Source of the DNA: Streptomyces sp. NBC_00353
Lineage (GTDB): Bacteria > Actinomycetota > Actinomycetes > Streptomycetales > Streptomycetaceae
Length of the DNA: 64,000 nucleotides
Reading direction: 5' to 3'
Assembly (NCBI RefSeq): GCF_036108815.1
Contig: NZ_CP107985.1
Location: 9,731,501-9,795,500, forward strand
Part shown: positions 32,799-42,426 of the stretch, in pieces
How positions within the stretch are numbered: the first letter of the stretch is position 1
How the letters are laid out: each line of letters starts with the position of its first letter
Translations under genes and position numbers: made by a program
The notes under the pieces: generated by a model
Seen by the model: the letters and a program-made list of their open reading frames with translations, nothing else
Databases searched by the model: none
Told to the model about the DNA's origin: nothing

Positions 32799-33713
32799 TC
32801 AGAAGAGGTTGAAGCCGTGGGCATGTGCCCAGTTGGTGGCCCGGCTGGTGAAGGCGCGGGCGGCGGCACTTTGGTACGTGCTTTCACGATGCAGGAGTGT
32901 GACGGTGCGGGAGGGGAGTGCGGGGGAGAGGGGGATGGGGGCCAAGTGGGGATGGCCGCGGGTGATCGCGTCGGGTAGGACGGTCGCGAGCGGGGTGCGG
33001 GTCACGATTTCGGTGAGTGCGTTGATGGAGTTGGCCTCCAGTGCGATCCGTGGCTGCACGTGGTGTTCCGCGAGGTGCTGGTCGATGTGCTGGCGGGTGG
33101 CGAAGTCACCGCTGAGCAGGGCGAGATGGCGTTCGCGAAGGTCGGTGATGGGCAGGGGGCCGCGCCTTTGGATGTCGGGGTGATAGGGGCCGACGACGAG
33201 GCTGAGGGTCTCGATGAACAGTGCGGTGGCCTCGATGCCCGGGTGATGGGCGCCCAGGAAGGCGATGCCGAGATCAATCCGATCGCCGAGCAGGTCGGCT
33301 TCGATGCGGGTCTGGGGCATCTCTCGCACGTCCAAGGTGATGCCCGGATAGCGGGCATAGAAGTCGGCGACGAGGGGGCCCGTGAGGTAGGCCGTAAAGG
33401 TAGGGGTGACAGCGAGGCGTAGGTGCCCACGGGAGAGGTTCTGCACGTCCAGCACCGCCTGCTCGCCGGCCGCAAGGTCCTGTAGCGCGCGCTGGGCGTA
33501 ATGGGCGTAAGCGGTCCCGGCGTCAGTGAGGCGTACTGTGCGGCCAGTACGGTCCAACAACTGGACACCGAGGGCTTTTTCCAGCTGCCGGACCTGCTGA
33601 GACAGGGTGGGTTGCGAGATGCGCAGGCCCTCGGCGGCGCGGGTGAAGTTCCCGTGCTCGGCCACTGCGAGCAGGTATCGCAGATGGCGCAGTTCAGGCT
33701 TCACACCCATCAT
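32799..33713 (-). CDS. cynR: LysR-family regulator of the cyanate operon
   Basis: This 304-residue LysR-type regulator has an N-terminal winged helix-turn-helix (L-R-H-L-R-Y-L-L-A-V-A-E-H-G-N-F-T-R-A-A, then Q-P-T-L-S-Q-Q-V-R-Q-L-E) and a C-terminal periplasmic-binding-like effector domain. The order of motifs and the divergent cynT-cynS genes identify it as CynR, which activates the operon in response to cyanate. It starts at 33713. Short arms TTATAG (33713-33718) and CTATAA (33758-33763) in the intergenic region are candidate LysR contact points, though weak. The gene is intact. Confidence 0.88.
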   Translation of the reverse strand: MMGVKPELRHLRYLLAVAEHGNFTRAAEGLRISQPTLSQQVRQLEKALGVQLLDRTGRTVRLTDAGTAYAHYAQRALQDLAAGEQAVLDVQNLSRGHLRLAVTPTFTAYLTGPLVADFYARYPGITLDVREMPQTRIEADLLGDRIDLGIAFLGAHHPGIEATALFIETLSLVVGPYHPDIQRRGPLPITDLRERHLALLSGDFATRQHIDQHLAEHHVQPRIALEANSINALTEIVTRTPLATVLPDAITRGHPHLAPIPLSPALPSRTVTLLHRESTYQSAAARAFTSRATNWAHAHGFNLF

Positions 33714-33825
33714 TATAGATGCGGTCGATGGAACTCAGTGGTAATGAGTCTTGGACGCTATAAGGGCAGCTCGTGCACAGTGAATGGGGTAGACCTCATC
33801 GGCAAACCACCGGAAGGAGCACGGC

Positions 33826-34425
33826 ATGCGTCATCTCGCCGAGGGCATCACCCGCTTTCAGCGGGAGGTCTTCCCCGCCAAGGCAGGGCTCCTCGCTCAG
33901 CTGGCCACCACCCACCAGCCCAGCACGCTGTTCATCGGCTGCTCTGACGCCCGTGTCATCCCCGAGCTGATCACCCAGGCCGATCCCGGCGAGCTGTTCG
34001 TCATCCGCACTGCCGGCAACCTCGTCCCCCTCTACACCTCCGGCGCCGACGGCATCGTCGCCAGCATCGAGTACGCCATTGCCGTCCTGGGAGTGAAGGA
34101 CATTATTGTCTGTGGACACTCAGCATGCGGTGCAATGACCGCTCTCGCCCAAGGCCATGACCTGACCGACACCCCGGCCATCGCCGACTGGCTGCGCCAA
34201 GCGGCTGCCGCCCGGGACCTCAACGCACCCGCCGGAAGCAGGCAGACAGTCGCCGCATTGGTACGGGAAAACGTCGCCGTCCAGCTGGCGAATCTGGCCA
34301 CACACCCCTCGGTGGCTCATGCGCTGGCCAAGGACAGTGTGCGGTTGCACGGCTGGGTCTTCGACATCCCAACTGGAACCGTCGAGGAACTCGACGCCGG
34401 GCCGCACCGCTCCCTCGTGGCCTGA
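33826..34425 (+). CDS. cynT: Beta-type carbonic anhydrase
   Basis: This 199-residue cytoplasmic zinc enzyme interconverts CO2 and bicarbonate. The metal ligands are Cys39 (F-I-G-C-S-D-A-R), His98 and Cys101 (V-C-G-H-S-A-C-G-A), with the Asp41-Arg43 dyad. In the cyn operon it keeps bicarbonate available for cyanase, which consumes it, and limits loss of CO2. A GGAAGGAG ribosome site lies about 8 bases upstream. The gene is followed after 88 bases by cynS on the same strand and is divergent from cynR. Confidence 0.93.
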   Translation: MRHLAEGITRFQREVFPAKAGLLAQLATTHQPSTLFIGCSDARVIPELITQADPGELFVIRTAGNLVPLYTSGADGIVASIEYAIAVLGVKDIIVCGHSACGAMTALAQGHDLTDTPAIADWLRQAAAARDLNAPAGSRQTVAALVRENVAVQLANLATHPSVAHALAKDSVRLHGWVFDIPTGTVEELDAGPHRSLVA

Positions 34426-34513
34426 CCCCCCGGCCCAGTCTGGCCGATCCACGGGACCATTTCTTCCGCTCTTCGCACTTTCATGGGGGGACCGACTGAA
34501 AGGAAGCAACGTC

Positions 34514-34984
34514 ATGATGCACGCCCAACTCGACAACACCGCCCGCCAGCAGCTCGCGGTCACCGCGGTCGAAGCCAAGACCCGCAAGGACCTCACCTGG
34601 CAGCAGATCGCAGACGCTGCCGGCCTGTCCGTGGCGTTCGTCACGGCCGCCATCCTCGGCCAGCACGCGCTGCCGGAGAAGTCGGCCGAGGCCGTCGCCG
34701 AACTCCTTGGCCTCGACGACGATGCGGTGACACTGCTGCGCAGCATTCCCACTCGCGGCTCCATCGAGGGCGGCATTCCCACCGACCCGACGATCTACCG
34801 TTTCTACGAGATGATCCAGGTTTACGGCACCACGCTCAAGGCCCTGATCCACGAGCAGTTCGGTGACGGCATCATCTCCGCGATCAACTTCAAGCTCGAC
34901 GTAAAGAAGATCGCCGATCCCGAGGGAGGCGAGCGCGCCGTGATCACCCTGGACGGCAAGTACTTGCCCACTAAGCCCTTCTAG
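34514..34984 (+). CDS. cynS: Cyanate hydratase (cyanase)
   Basis: This 156-residue enzyme converts cyanate and bicarbonate to ammonia and CO2 (through carbamate). It has an N-terminal helical DNA-binding-like domain and the strictly conserved C-terminal cyanase domain (P-T-D-P-T-I-Y-R-F-Y-E-M-I-Q-V-Y-G-T-T-L). The catalytic residues Arg96, Glu99 and Ser122 fall at exactly the positions known from Escherichia coli. Length matches the family. The start is the ATG at 34514, with GGAAG upstream; a second ATG follows directly. It completes the cynR-cynT-cynS module, which detoxifies cyanate and supplies nitrogen. Confidence 0.97.
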   Translation: MMHAQLDNTARQQLAVTAVEAKTRKDLTWQQIADAAGLSVAFVTAAILGQHALPEKSAEAVAELLGLDDDAVTLLRSIPTRGSIEGGIPTDPTIYRFYEMIQVYGTTLKALIHEQFGDGIISAINFKLDVKKIADPEGGERAVITLDGKYLPTKPF

Positions 34985-35004
34985 TGTCGCCTGCGCCGGA
35001 AATC

Positions 35005-35125
35005 ACGGACTTAGTCTCTTGCTGGTTTTCAGTGGCTCGTGGAGTCACCTTGCTGAGGTAGTCGGCGAGGGATTTGAGGATCTCGTCGGCTGCCTTGGTC
35101 CAGGTGAAGGGCCTAGGGCCTCCAC
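35005..35125 (-). mobile_element. IS630-family transposase tail fragment
   Basis: The minus strand encodes P-F-T-W-T-K-A-A-D-E-I-L-K-S-L-A-D-Y-L-S-K-V-T, the C-terminal end of an IS630-type transposase. A related tail occurs at 51918-52000. The rest of the element is missing. Confidence 0.65.
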
Positions 35126-35187
35126 CGCCTTCCCGGTGCGTCGTTCCGGCCAGGTGTCGGAGAGCGACGGCGCAGGTCTGTATTCCT

Positions 35188-37428
35188 TTATTTAGGAATG
35201 TCGAGCCACACTGTCTTTCCTCGACCGTGGGGAGAATTTCCCCACGCGGAGGAAAGGATTTCCACAATGCTTAGCCCCCTTCCGTGCTCCGCCGCGGCGT
35301 TCGCCTCGTCGGAGTCGGTGATGGATGTCGGCACTGGAGGCTTGGCGTCGGTGTCACGGACCTCGAAATGAATGCGGTCGGGGTATTCGCGGAGCCATAC
35401 CTCGACATCGCTGTCGGCGTGAATGAGGGCATTAGTGACGATTTCGGAAGCCATCACTTCCATGTCGTCGGCAAGTCTCTGCAGGTCCCGTCTGAGCAGG
35501 TAACTCCTCACGAACCTTCGCACGGACCTCACGCCCTGGATGTCGTGCCTCCGTATAGCCATCCGGTCGACCCTGCGGACCGAGCCGAGAGGATTACCCT
35601 CGTATAGAGCGAACAGGAGTGCCATGTCGTCCCGCTGGCGCTCGGGGCGCTTCGACGCGCCCATGAGGAGCAAGTCCGCAATCTTGTGCAGGGAACGGGC
35701 TTCGACTCTGTCGGCTGAAGCGAGAAGGCCGCGTGCGTCGACCACCGGGTCGCCGGTGGGGGAGTTGACGATTCCATCCGTGTAAAGCATCAGTAGTGTC
35801 TCCGGGCGGATGGTGAATTCCGTGCTGCTATACACATAGCCAGGCTCCACGCCGAGCGGGAGGTTCGGCGGAGCGTCCGGCGCTATGATCCCGGCCTCGG
35901 GGCAGCGAAGGAGCGGAACCGGGTGACCGGCCAGGGCGATCTCGACGACCCCGCCTTCCGGATCGAGTCGGACGAAACAGCACGTGGCAAAGAGATCGGT
36001 GTCGAGTTCGGCGAGCAGTTCGCTGGATCGGGCGAGAACATCGGTGGGCTTGTGTCCTTCCGCAGCATACGCGCGCAGTCCGCTTCGGAGCTGTCCCATG
36101 ATCACCGCGCTGTCGATGTTGTGGCCCTCCACGTCGCCGACCACGAGACCGGTTTGCCGACCCGGCAGGGGAATGACGTCGTACCAGTCACCGCCCATCC
36201 CCGAGGGGGCGGACGCGGACAGGTACCGAGCAGTGATCACCACCTCGGGGAGTTCGGGCAGTGAGCGGGGGAGTAGCTTCTTCTGCAGCGCCTCCGTGAG
36301 AGCGTGCTCGCTCTCGGTGAGTTGGGCACGCTCCATGGCCACGGCGAGCTGGGCGGCCATCATCAGCAGGACAGCCTGTTCTTCGGCGCCGATCCATCGC
36401 GCGGTCTCAAAGCCGAGCAGGCAGCTGCCCCGGAAGTTTCCGCTGCCCACCAGAGGTAGCACCGCACATGCCTGGATGTCAGCACTCTCCAGAGTGGGGT
36501 AGGCCGCTAGCAGTGCCGCGCGATCGGGGAGGAAGAGGGGTTGTCCGGTGCAGAGCACATCTGCACCGGGGGTGCTTCTGTCCAGGGGCGCCCCGTGGAC
36601 CATCCGCACCAGCTCCGCAGGCCCGCTGTGCCCGGCCACCCGGAGTCTGCCCTCTTGAGCCACCGCAGCCACGAATGCGCCGGCGCCGAAAGGCAGCATG
36701 ATCCGTTCACGCGCAGCTCGCATGACGTCGACCAGCCCCGGCGCCTCGTTGAGCGCGGCGGAGAGTTTGTGTACTTGGTACATCTGCGAGAGAGCGGCTG
36801 ATCCGGGAAGGTCGGGCAATCCCCAACGTTGCTTCACCTCAGCGGTGGGGATCCCTTCATCGTCCGGGCTTCGGAACATGGGGATGATCAGGGGAGATGC
36901 GGTCGGCTTCATGGTGTGATCAACCTGAGACTGGTCGACCAAACCGGACGTCAGCAGTTCCCCCAGCGTAGCCATCCGTTCCTGCAGTCCCTCGCAGGTC
37001 TGGCTTGGCGGTACCCAAATCCCGGTCAGCACTCCAAGCTTCTCGTCCCCGGCGATGAGGGGTGCGGCCACGACCGAGTATGGGTAGGGAATCATCCGCA
37101 GTGCGCGCTCTTCACGGGAGATCGCATGGGCAGCGTCGGAGGCCACGGTGCGGCCGGTGCGGTAGGCGGCAGCCGTTACGAGGGGGCCGTCGCACGCAAT
37201 GACCTCGGGGATGGTGAAGACGGCTGGCGGGGCCCCGCCGACTGCGGCTGACAGCAGGTGCGTGCCATTAGCATCATGTGCAGCCAGGTAGACGACGCCG
37301 ACATAGGCGCCGAACTCGAATCTCATCTGACGGAAGACCTCGGCAAGCAGCTTGCTCCGGTCAGTGGGGGCCGGAGGGGGGTTGCCGGTGGTGTCAGTTC
37401 CGTCGTTGGCTGTCCGGGAATCTTTCAC
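35188..37428 (-). CDS. GAF - SpoIIE phosphatase - HATPase signalling protein
   Basis: This 746-residue cytoplasmic protein has, in order, a GAF-like sensor (about 25-165), a second GAF domain (about 220-375), a PP2C/SpoIIE Ser/Thr phosphatase domain (about 395-620, with M-G-G-D-W-Y-D-V and V-G-D-V-E-G-H carrying metal-binding Asp residues), and a C-terminal HATPase_c anti-sigma-kinase-like domain (about 640-745, with A-S-E-I-V-T-N-A-L-I-H-A and G-R-G-L-S-I-V). Such Streptomyces proteins combine phosphatase and kinase functions that act on anti-sigma antagonists in partner-switching pathways. There is no partner STAS gene beside it. The start is a GTG at 37428 behind GGGGAAAG. Confidence 0.92.
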   Translation of the reverse strand: MKDSRTANDGTDTTGNPPPAPTDRSKLLAEVFRQMRFEFGAYVGVVYLAAHDANGTHLLSAAVGGAPPAVFTIPEVIACDGPLVTAAAYRTGRTVASDAAHAISREERALRMIPYPYSVVAAPLIAGDEKLGVLTGIWVPPSQTCEGLQERMATLGELLTSGLVDQSQVDHTMKPTASPLIIPMFRSPDDEGIPTAEVKQRWGLPDLPGSAALSQMYQVHKLSAALNEAPGLVDVMRAARERIMLPFGAGAFVAAVAQEGRLRVAGHSGPAELVRMVHGAPLDRSTPGADVLCTGQPLFLPDRAALLAAYPTLESADIQACAVLPLVGSGNFRGSCLLGFETARWIGAEEQAVLLMMAAQLAVAMERAQLTESEHALTEALQKKLLPRSLPELPEVVITARYLSASAPSGMGGDWYDVIPLPGRQTGLVVGDVEGHNIDSAVIMGQLRSGLRAYAAEGHKPTDVLARSSELLAELDTDLFATCCFVRLDPEGGVVEIALAGHPVPLLRCPEAGIIAPDAPPNLPLGVEPGYVYSSTEFTIRPETLLMLYTDGIVNSPTGDPVVDARGLLASADRVEARSLHKIADLLLMGASKRPERQRDDMALLFALYEGNPLGSVRRVDRMAIRRHDIQGVRSVRRFVRSYLLRRDLQRLADDMEVMASEIVTNALIHADSDVEVWLREYPDRIHFEVRDTDAKPPVPTSITDSDEANAAAEHGRGLSIVEILSSAWGNSPHGRGKTVWLDIPK

Positions 37429-37948
37429 GCTTTCCCCACACGGTGCGGCGCGCTATGCGGCTATAGGGCGCGGATTGCGTCATACGGCGACTACGTCCCC
37501 GGTTCCTATGTGATGGCACTCATTCAAGTCATCTCACCCCGGTGACTCTGGTGCAACCGCGGCGCGGCGATGCTCTCGCGTCTTGTCTTCAGCATTGGGA
37601 AGTGTGTCCGCCTCCCGCAAACCTGCGGGGCCGGTCACGACGGTGAGACCAACGGTTTCGCGGTGAAGGGCGGCGCACCGCGCACCGCCCAGTAGGTGGG
37701 GGGAGGGTGCTCGTTGTGGTCCGCTTGTGGACGGCAAGGTCCTGCTGTGCGGGGGTCCCGTTGACGGTGAGCGCGTGGTCGAGGGCCTCGCGTCGGATAC
37801 TGCCGGTGATCCTTCTGCCTGGGGGAGGTGGGCGCGTGATGTTCCTCGGGCGGCTCGCGGCGTGTCGTGCCGGTGGACGGGCGTCCAGGTCCGGGCGTGG
37901 ACGCCTCCTTGTGACGCGGTGGTTAGCCCGACGTCGCCGGGGCGGCCT
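37429..37948. other. Intergenic stretch, no gene recognised
   Basis: About 520 bases lie between the SpoIIE gene and the end of the peptidase remnant. They hold the promoter region of the SpoIIE gene (right after 37428) and otherwise Pro/Arg/Gly-coding noise in all frames. Confidence 0.4.
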
Positions 37949-38580
37949 TCAGGAGAGGTTCGCACGGACTGTCTTGTCCGCATGCACCTTGGTCTTCTTG
38001 CCTGCGGTGGCGTGGCCGGGGCGCTCGCACGCAGGGTGTGCTTGCCCGGGTTCGCAACGAACAGGGTGAAGAGACCGTCGCCGGCCCGAGGATCGTCCGG
38101 CGTCGCGACGGTGACCGCCGTGCTGACCGGATGCTGCAAGTCGGTGATAGTGGCGCCGACCAGGCCCGCCCTGGAGCTGCTGTCACGGACGGTGTCGACG
38201 GTCAAGCCGCCAGAGACCGGCACGAGGGTGCGCGTCCCGACGTACACGTCCCCTGGCGTCGCCGCTCGAGGAGGAGTGACCCAGGTCGTCTCCCAGGTCG
38301 TGCCGCCGTCGGTGGCGACGTCCACGCTCATCTGCTGGTTGTGCGGTTTCTCCGCCGACTGTCCGCCGGAGAAGTCGTAGACCGGGCTGATCAGTTGGCT
38401 GACCGGGTGCGGGCCGATTGGTCAGTTGTCGCTCTCGATGACGGCGAACGAGCCGCTGCCGCCGGTCGCGTCGCCGCGCTGGATCGGGTTGTCGAATTCC
38501 CATCCGTTGTCGGTGCGCCGGGAGCGTTGATCACGGTCCAGCCCTTTCGGAGTCGAGCTGGTGGAGTCGACGTTCCCGTC
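37949..38580 (-). pseudogene. C-terminal remnant of a large secreted peptidase
   Basis: The minus strand, read across two frameshifts and one TGA (38422-38424), encodes D-N-G-W-E-F-D-N-P, G-G-S-G-S-F-A-V-I-E-S-D, L-I-S-P-V-Y-D-F-S-G-G, D-V-A-T-D-G-G-T-T-W-E, a carboxypeptidase-regulatory-like domain (G-L-T-V-D-T-V-R-D), D-G-L-F-T-L-F-V-A-N-P-G-K-H-T-L, and the end K-V-H-A-D-K-T-V-R-A-N-L-S with a stop at 37949. This pattern is found at the C-terminal ends of Streptomyces S8-type secreted proteases. The catalytic part is absent. Confidence 0.6.
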
Positions 38581-38677
38581 GCGCCGTCGCGTCTGAGTAT
38601 GTAGCCGACAGCCGTGGCGGTGTCGAGGTCCGTGGTCGGTTCCTGGACGACCGCATGGCTGTAGCCGGGGCTGCTCC

Positions 38678-40513
38678 TCAGTCTGGCAGTCCCTGGTAGC
38701 CACGCAGCTTGCGATACAGCGTTGCCCGGCCGATGCCCAGCGATGCCGCCGCGCGCGCCTTGTTGCCCCCGTGGCGGTGCAGCGCGCCGAGGATCGCCTC
38801 GCGCTCGGCAAGCGCCATTGGGCTCAGCTTTCGAGCGGCGCGTGTCTCCCGCACAGCGTCGGGAAGTTCGCCACGGCGCACCGGCCCGGAACTGCGCCGC
38901 TGCTTCGCCACCGCCCTTACAAGGTGAGCGAGTTCGGTGATATTGCCGGGCCAGGAGTGCTGTTCGAGCGCTCGCAGCGTGTCGAGTGTCCAGGTCAGCG
39001 GCGGCTGCCCGGGCTCCGGCCGGGGTGCGAGGATGGGGAGCAATTCCCTTATGTCATCGGCTCGTTCACGCAAGGGCGGCAGTACGACGGAACGTGCCGC
39101 CAGTGTGTCCAGCAGCCGCTGCAGACACGGGCCGGGTGCGGTCCCTGGTGTGTACGTCGCCACGAGCGGCAGCTCCGGTTGCTCGCCGAGCAGGGCGATC
39201 AGTGCGGCCACATCACGCTGTGCCAGCTGCTCGGTGTGGCGCAGCAGCATGGGATTGGTCAGAGCGCCCTTACCACCCAGCGACTCGCATTGAGCGGCTA
39301 GTTCGCCGTCTGGTGCCTGGGCGGCATCGACGATCAGCGGCCCGATGTCGTTGCGCCGGGCGAGTAGGGCCAGAGCCAGCGCGGTCTTCCCGGTGCCGCG
39401 CTCGCCGGTCAGTAGCAACGGCTGCCCGGACTGCGCCAGGTCGAGCGCGAGGCCCGCTGCATGCCGCCACGGCACGGAACTCCCGGCCAGCCTGACCAGC
39501 TTGTCCCGCCCAAGCCGTGGTTCACTGAAATGTTCCTTACGAAGGCGGTCTGGCTCACCACGTCGACTTGTCTTTTCGGACAAGTGTGAGGGCGGGGAGA
39601 GCACGGCGCTCAGCTCGCTCGGTTCCTCGACAACGGCGAGCACACCACCCGTCCGCAGCGGAGTGACCCGGGCGACACGCCCCTCACCGTCCGGCAGTTC
39701 GATGTTGTATGCCTCCGCAGGCTCTTCCCATACCCCTGCCGCCTCCCGTTCGAGCACCGCCAGTGCCTGCGGGGACAGCAGCCGCGCCGCGCCGCCACTC
39801 ACCAGCTGGTTCCGGCCGTCGAGCGCGAGCACCGCCCGCCCCTCGGCGCTCTCCCGCAGATAGGCGTCGAGCAGCAGACGCTCCGGCGGCCGTGCCGCGG
39901 CGGCCAGCTCCGCCTCGACAGCCGCTGCCGTCGCCTCGGCGAGTACGGCGCCCGGGTGCGGAACGCAGTCCGCGCGTAGTCCGCCCACGACCGTTACTGT
40001 GCCGGCCGCGCGCCCAGAACCAGGTCCACGGAGCGGAACACTGACACAGGAGAGTTCCTGCCACAGGTCGAGAAAGTGCTCGGGTCCGTGCACCTCGGCG
40101 CGAACTCCCGTGCGCAGGGCGAGCGCCACGCTGTTGTTGCCGACGACCCTCTCCGACAGATCACGGCGCAGGGTGTTCGAGGACCAGCGGCCACACCACC
40201 ACAGGACCTTGCAGCGTTCGTCCGTGAGGAGCAGCGCGCAGTCCCCGCCGTCCAGCGTGGCTGCGAGCCGGTCGAGCACTGGGCGGGCCGCGGCGAGCAG
40301 CGCCGAGTCCTCGGTGTCATCGGTACCGGGCGCCGTCGCCAGATCGCGCCGTACTCCGTAGAAACGCGCACGCCGCCAGGCCGCTACAACGTTGTTCGGC
40401 ACGTCGTCGGGCAAGGGCCGACCCTGCAGGAAGCGCTCGCGCGCCTGGCGTATCCGCTCGAGGGAGAACGCTGTGCCGGAGTCGGCTGTGGGGGAGTGCT
40501 CGGTACTGGTCAC
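38678..40513 (-). CDS. GAF/AAA/Fis-type transcriptional regulator
   Basis: This 611-residue protein has the AcoR/MimR-like layout. The N-terminal GAF sensor (about 55-215) includes V-G-N-N-S-V-A-L-A-L-R-T-G. A linker follows, then a reduced AAA+ module with Walker A (L-L-L-T-G-E-R-G-T-G-K-T-A), and a C-terminal Fis helix-turn-helix (A-I-L-G-A-L-H-R-H-G-G-N-K-A-R-A-A-A-S-L-G-I-G-R-A-T-L-Y-R-K-L). The G-A-F-T-G-A loop that contacts sigma-54 is absent, as usual in actinomycetes. I prefer the GTG at 40513 (V-T-S-T-E-H-S-P) over the ATG at 40558, which lies inside the palindromic operator. It is divergent from the FAD monooxygenase and is probably its regulator. Confidence 0.85.
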   Translation of the reverse strand: MTSTEHSPTADSGTAFSLERIRQARERFLQGRPLPDDVPNNVVAAWRRARFYGVRRDLATAPGTDDTEDSALLAAARPVLDRLAATLDGGDCALLLTDERCKVLWWCGRWSSNTLRRDLSERVVGNNSVALALRTGVRAEVHGPEHFLDLWQELSCVSVPLRGPGSGRAAGTVTVVGGLRADCVPHPGAVLAEATAAAVEAELAAAARPPERLLLDAYLRESAEGRAVLALDGRNQLVSGGAARLLSPQALAVLEREAAGVWEEPAEAYNIELPDGEGRVARVTPLRTGGVLAVVEEPSELSAVLSPPSHLSEKTSRRGEPDRLRKEHFSEPRLGRDKLVRLAGSSVPWRHAAGLALDLAQSGQPLLLTGERGTGKTALALALLARRNDIGPLIVDAAQAPDGELAAQCESLGGKGALTNPMLLRHTEQLAQRDVAALIALLGEQPELPLVATYTPGTAPGPCLQRLLDTLAARSVVLPPLRERADDIRELLPILAPRPEPGQPPLTWTLDTLRALEQHSWPGNITELAHLVRAVAKQRRSSGPVRRGELPDAVRETRAARKLSPMALAEREAILGALHRHGGNKARAAASLGIGRATLYRKLRGYQGLPD

Positions 40514-40538
40514 GACGGCCCTACGGTATCCGGCTGCC

Positions 40539-40559
40539 GGTGTCTCGAATTGAGACACC
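40539..40559. promoter_or_regulatory. Perfect palindrome, likely Fis-regulator operator
   Basis: GGTGTCTC-GAATT-GAGACACC (8-5-8) is a perfect inverted repeat between the regulator start (40513) and the monooxygenase start (40627). Its TGTCTC-N5-GAGACA shape is what a dimeric Fis-type domain would be expected to bind. It is the only strong palindrome in this intergenic region. Confidence 0.6.
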
Positions 40560-40626
40560 CATTCTCACGCGGACAGGTTCAAGATCACTAATGAACAAGT
40601 TGTGAGTCCATCTCAGGAGCTACGCA

Positions 40627-42381
40627 GTGCACACCGTCGAGACCGACGTACTGATCGTGGGCAGCGGCCCCGCGGGATCTTCGGCAGCCCTGGCACTGAG
40701 CACCTACGGCGTGCCCAATATCGTCGTGACCCGCTATGCCTCCCTGGCGGACACCCCGCGCGCCCACATCACCAACCAGCGAACCATGGAGGTGCTGCGT
40801 GACCTCGGTGTCGAGGACGAGGTCGTGGCCAAGGCCACCCCACAGCAGCTGATGGGCAACACCGTCTTTTGTACCAGCCTCGCGGGCGAGGAGCTGGGGC
40901 GGCTGCGCTCCTGGGGCAATGAACCGCTGGTGCAGGCTGAACATGAACTCGCCAGCCCGAGCCGCATGTGCGACATGCCGCAGCACCTCATGGAGCCAAT
41001 TCTCGCCGACGCGGCGGTTGCGCGCGGTACTTCGCTGCGCTTCGAGACGGAGTACCTGTCGCACGTACAGGACGCGGACGGGGTGACAACCACCGTCAAG
41101 GACCGGCTGCGCGGGGACACTTACGAGATACGCGCGAAGTACCTGATCGGCGCGGACGGCGCCCGCAGCCGGGTTGCGGAGAACGCGCGGCTGCCGACCG
41201 TCGGTCAGATGGGTGTCGCGGGCAGCATCAACATCCTCTTCGAGGCGGACCTCAGTAAGTACACCGCGTACCGGCCGTCCACCCTCTACTGGGTGCTCGC
41301 CCCGGGCGCCACAGTTGGCGGCATCGGCGCGGGCCTCGTTCGCTGCGTTCGCCCGTGGAACGAGTGGATGATCGTGTGGGGTTACGAACTCGCGGCCGGC
41401 GCCCCCGACCTCACCGAGGAGTACGCCGTGTCGGTCGTACGCCGTCTCATCGGTGACGCCGACATCCCGGTGACCATCACCTCGTCCTCCGCCTGGACGG
41501 TCAACCATCTGTACGCCGAGAACTATCAGGACGGCCGTGTGCTGTGTGCTGGCGACGCTGTACACCGCCATCCGCCGTCGAACGGCCTCGGTTCCAACAC
41601 TTCCATTCAGGACGCGTACAACCTGGCGTGGAAGCTGAAGCTCGTCCTGGACGGCACCGCCGGCCCGTCCCTCCTCAACACCTACACCGCCGAACGCGCT
41701 CCCATCGGCAAGCAGGTCGTCGAGCGCGCCAACAAGAGCATCGGCGAAACCGCGCCCGTCTTCGAGGCGCTCGACGGGCTCTCCCCACAGACGCCCGAGC
41801 AACTGTGGGCCAATATCGCCGGGCGTAAGGACACCACCGAGGCCGCCGAGAAGCAGCGGGAACAGCTGCGTGAGGCGATCGCCTCCAAAGCGTACGAATT
41901 CAACGCCCACGGCGTCGAGATGAACCAGCGCTACGCGTCGGACGCGATCGTCTCTGACGGCACCGAAGACCCTGGCTTCGACCGCGATCCCGAGCTCCAT
42001 CACCAGCCCTCCACCAGGCCGGGCGCCAAGCTCCCACACGCCTGGATCACCCGCGGCCGCGAGCAGCTGTCCACCTTGGACGCGGCGGGTCGGGGACGGT
42101 TCACCCTGTTCACCGGCATCGGCGGAGACGACTGGACGTGCGCGGCCATGACCGCCACCGAAACGCTCGGTGTCGAGCTCGCCACGGTCGTCATCGGCCC
42201 CGGGCAGGAGTACGAGGACCCGTACGGCGACTGGGCGCGGCTGCGTGATATCGCCGACTCGGGGGCTCTGCTCGTACGACCCGACCATCACATTGCTTTC
42301 CGGCACGCTCACGCTGCGGCGTCCGGTGACGCGGAGGTGCTGCTCACCGCGGCGCTGCGTCAGATCCTCGGACACGGCTGA
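40627..42381 (+). CDS. FAD-dependent aromatic monooxygenase (phenol hydroxylase-like)
   Basis: This 584-residue class A flavoprotein monooxygenase hydroxylates aromatic rings using NAD(P)H and O2. The FAD-binding motif is L-I-V-G-S-G-P-A-G-S-S-A at residues 9-20, the DG motif is L-I-G-A-D-G-A-R-S-R, and the second FAD motif is L-C-A-G-D-A-V-H-R-H-P-P. A C-terminal thioredoxin-like domain, as in PheA/TfdB-type phenol hydroxylases, covers the last 150 residues. The start is the GTG at 40627, with GGAG 9 bases upstream. The divergent Fis regulator and the YceI gene downstream (46 bases away, same strand) suggest an inducible catabolic or detoxification operon. Confidence 0.9.
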   Translation: MHTVETDVLIVGSGPAGSSAALALSTYGVPNIVVTRYASLADTPRAHITNQRTMEVLRDLGVEDEVVAKATPQQLMGNTVFCTSLAGEELGRLRSWGNEPLVQAEHELASPSRMCDMPQHLMEPILADAAVARGTSLRFETEYLSHVQDADGVTTTVKDRLRGDTYEIRAKYLIGADGARSRVAENARLPTVGQMGVAGSINILFEADLSKYTAYRPSTLYWVLAPGATVGGIGAGLVRCVRPWNEWMIVWGYELAAGAPDLTEEYAVSVVRRLIGDADIPVTITSSSAWTVNHLYAENYQDGRVLCAGDAVHRHPPSNGLGSNTSIQDAYNLAWKLKLVLDGTAGPSLLNTYTAERAPIGKQVVERANKSIGETAPVFEALDGLSPQTPEQLWANIAGRKDTTEAAEKQREQLREAIASKAYEFNAHGVEMNQRYASDAIVSDGTEDPGFDRDPELHHQPSTRPGAKLPHAWITRGREQLSTLDAAGRGRFTLFTGIGGDDWTCAAMTATETLGVELATVVIGPGQEYEDPYGDWARLRDIADSGALLVRPDHHIAFRHAHAAASGDAEVLLTAALRQILGHG

Positions 42382-42426
42382 ACCCCTCTCAATGCTTACC
42401 CTGCATTTCCACGAAAGGTGAACACC

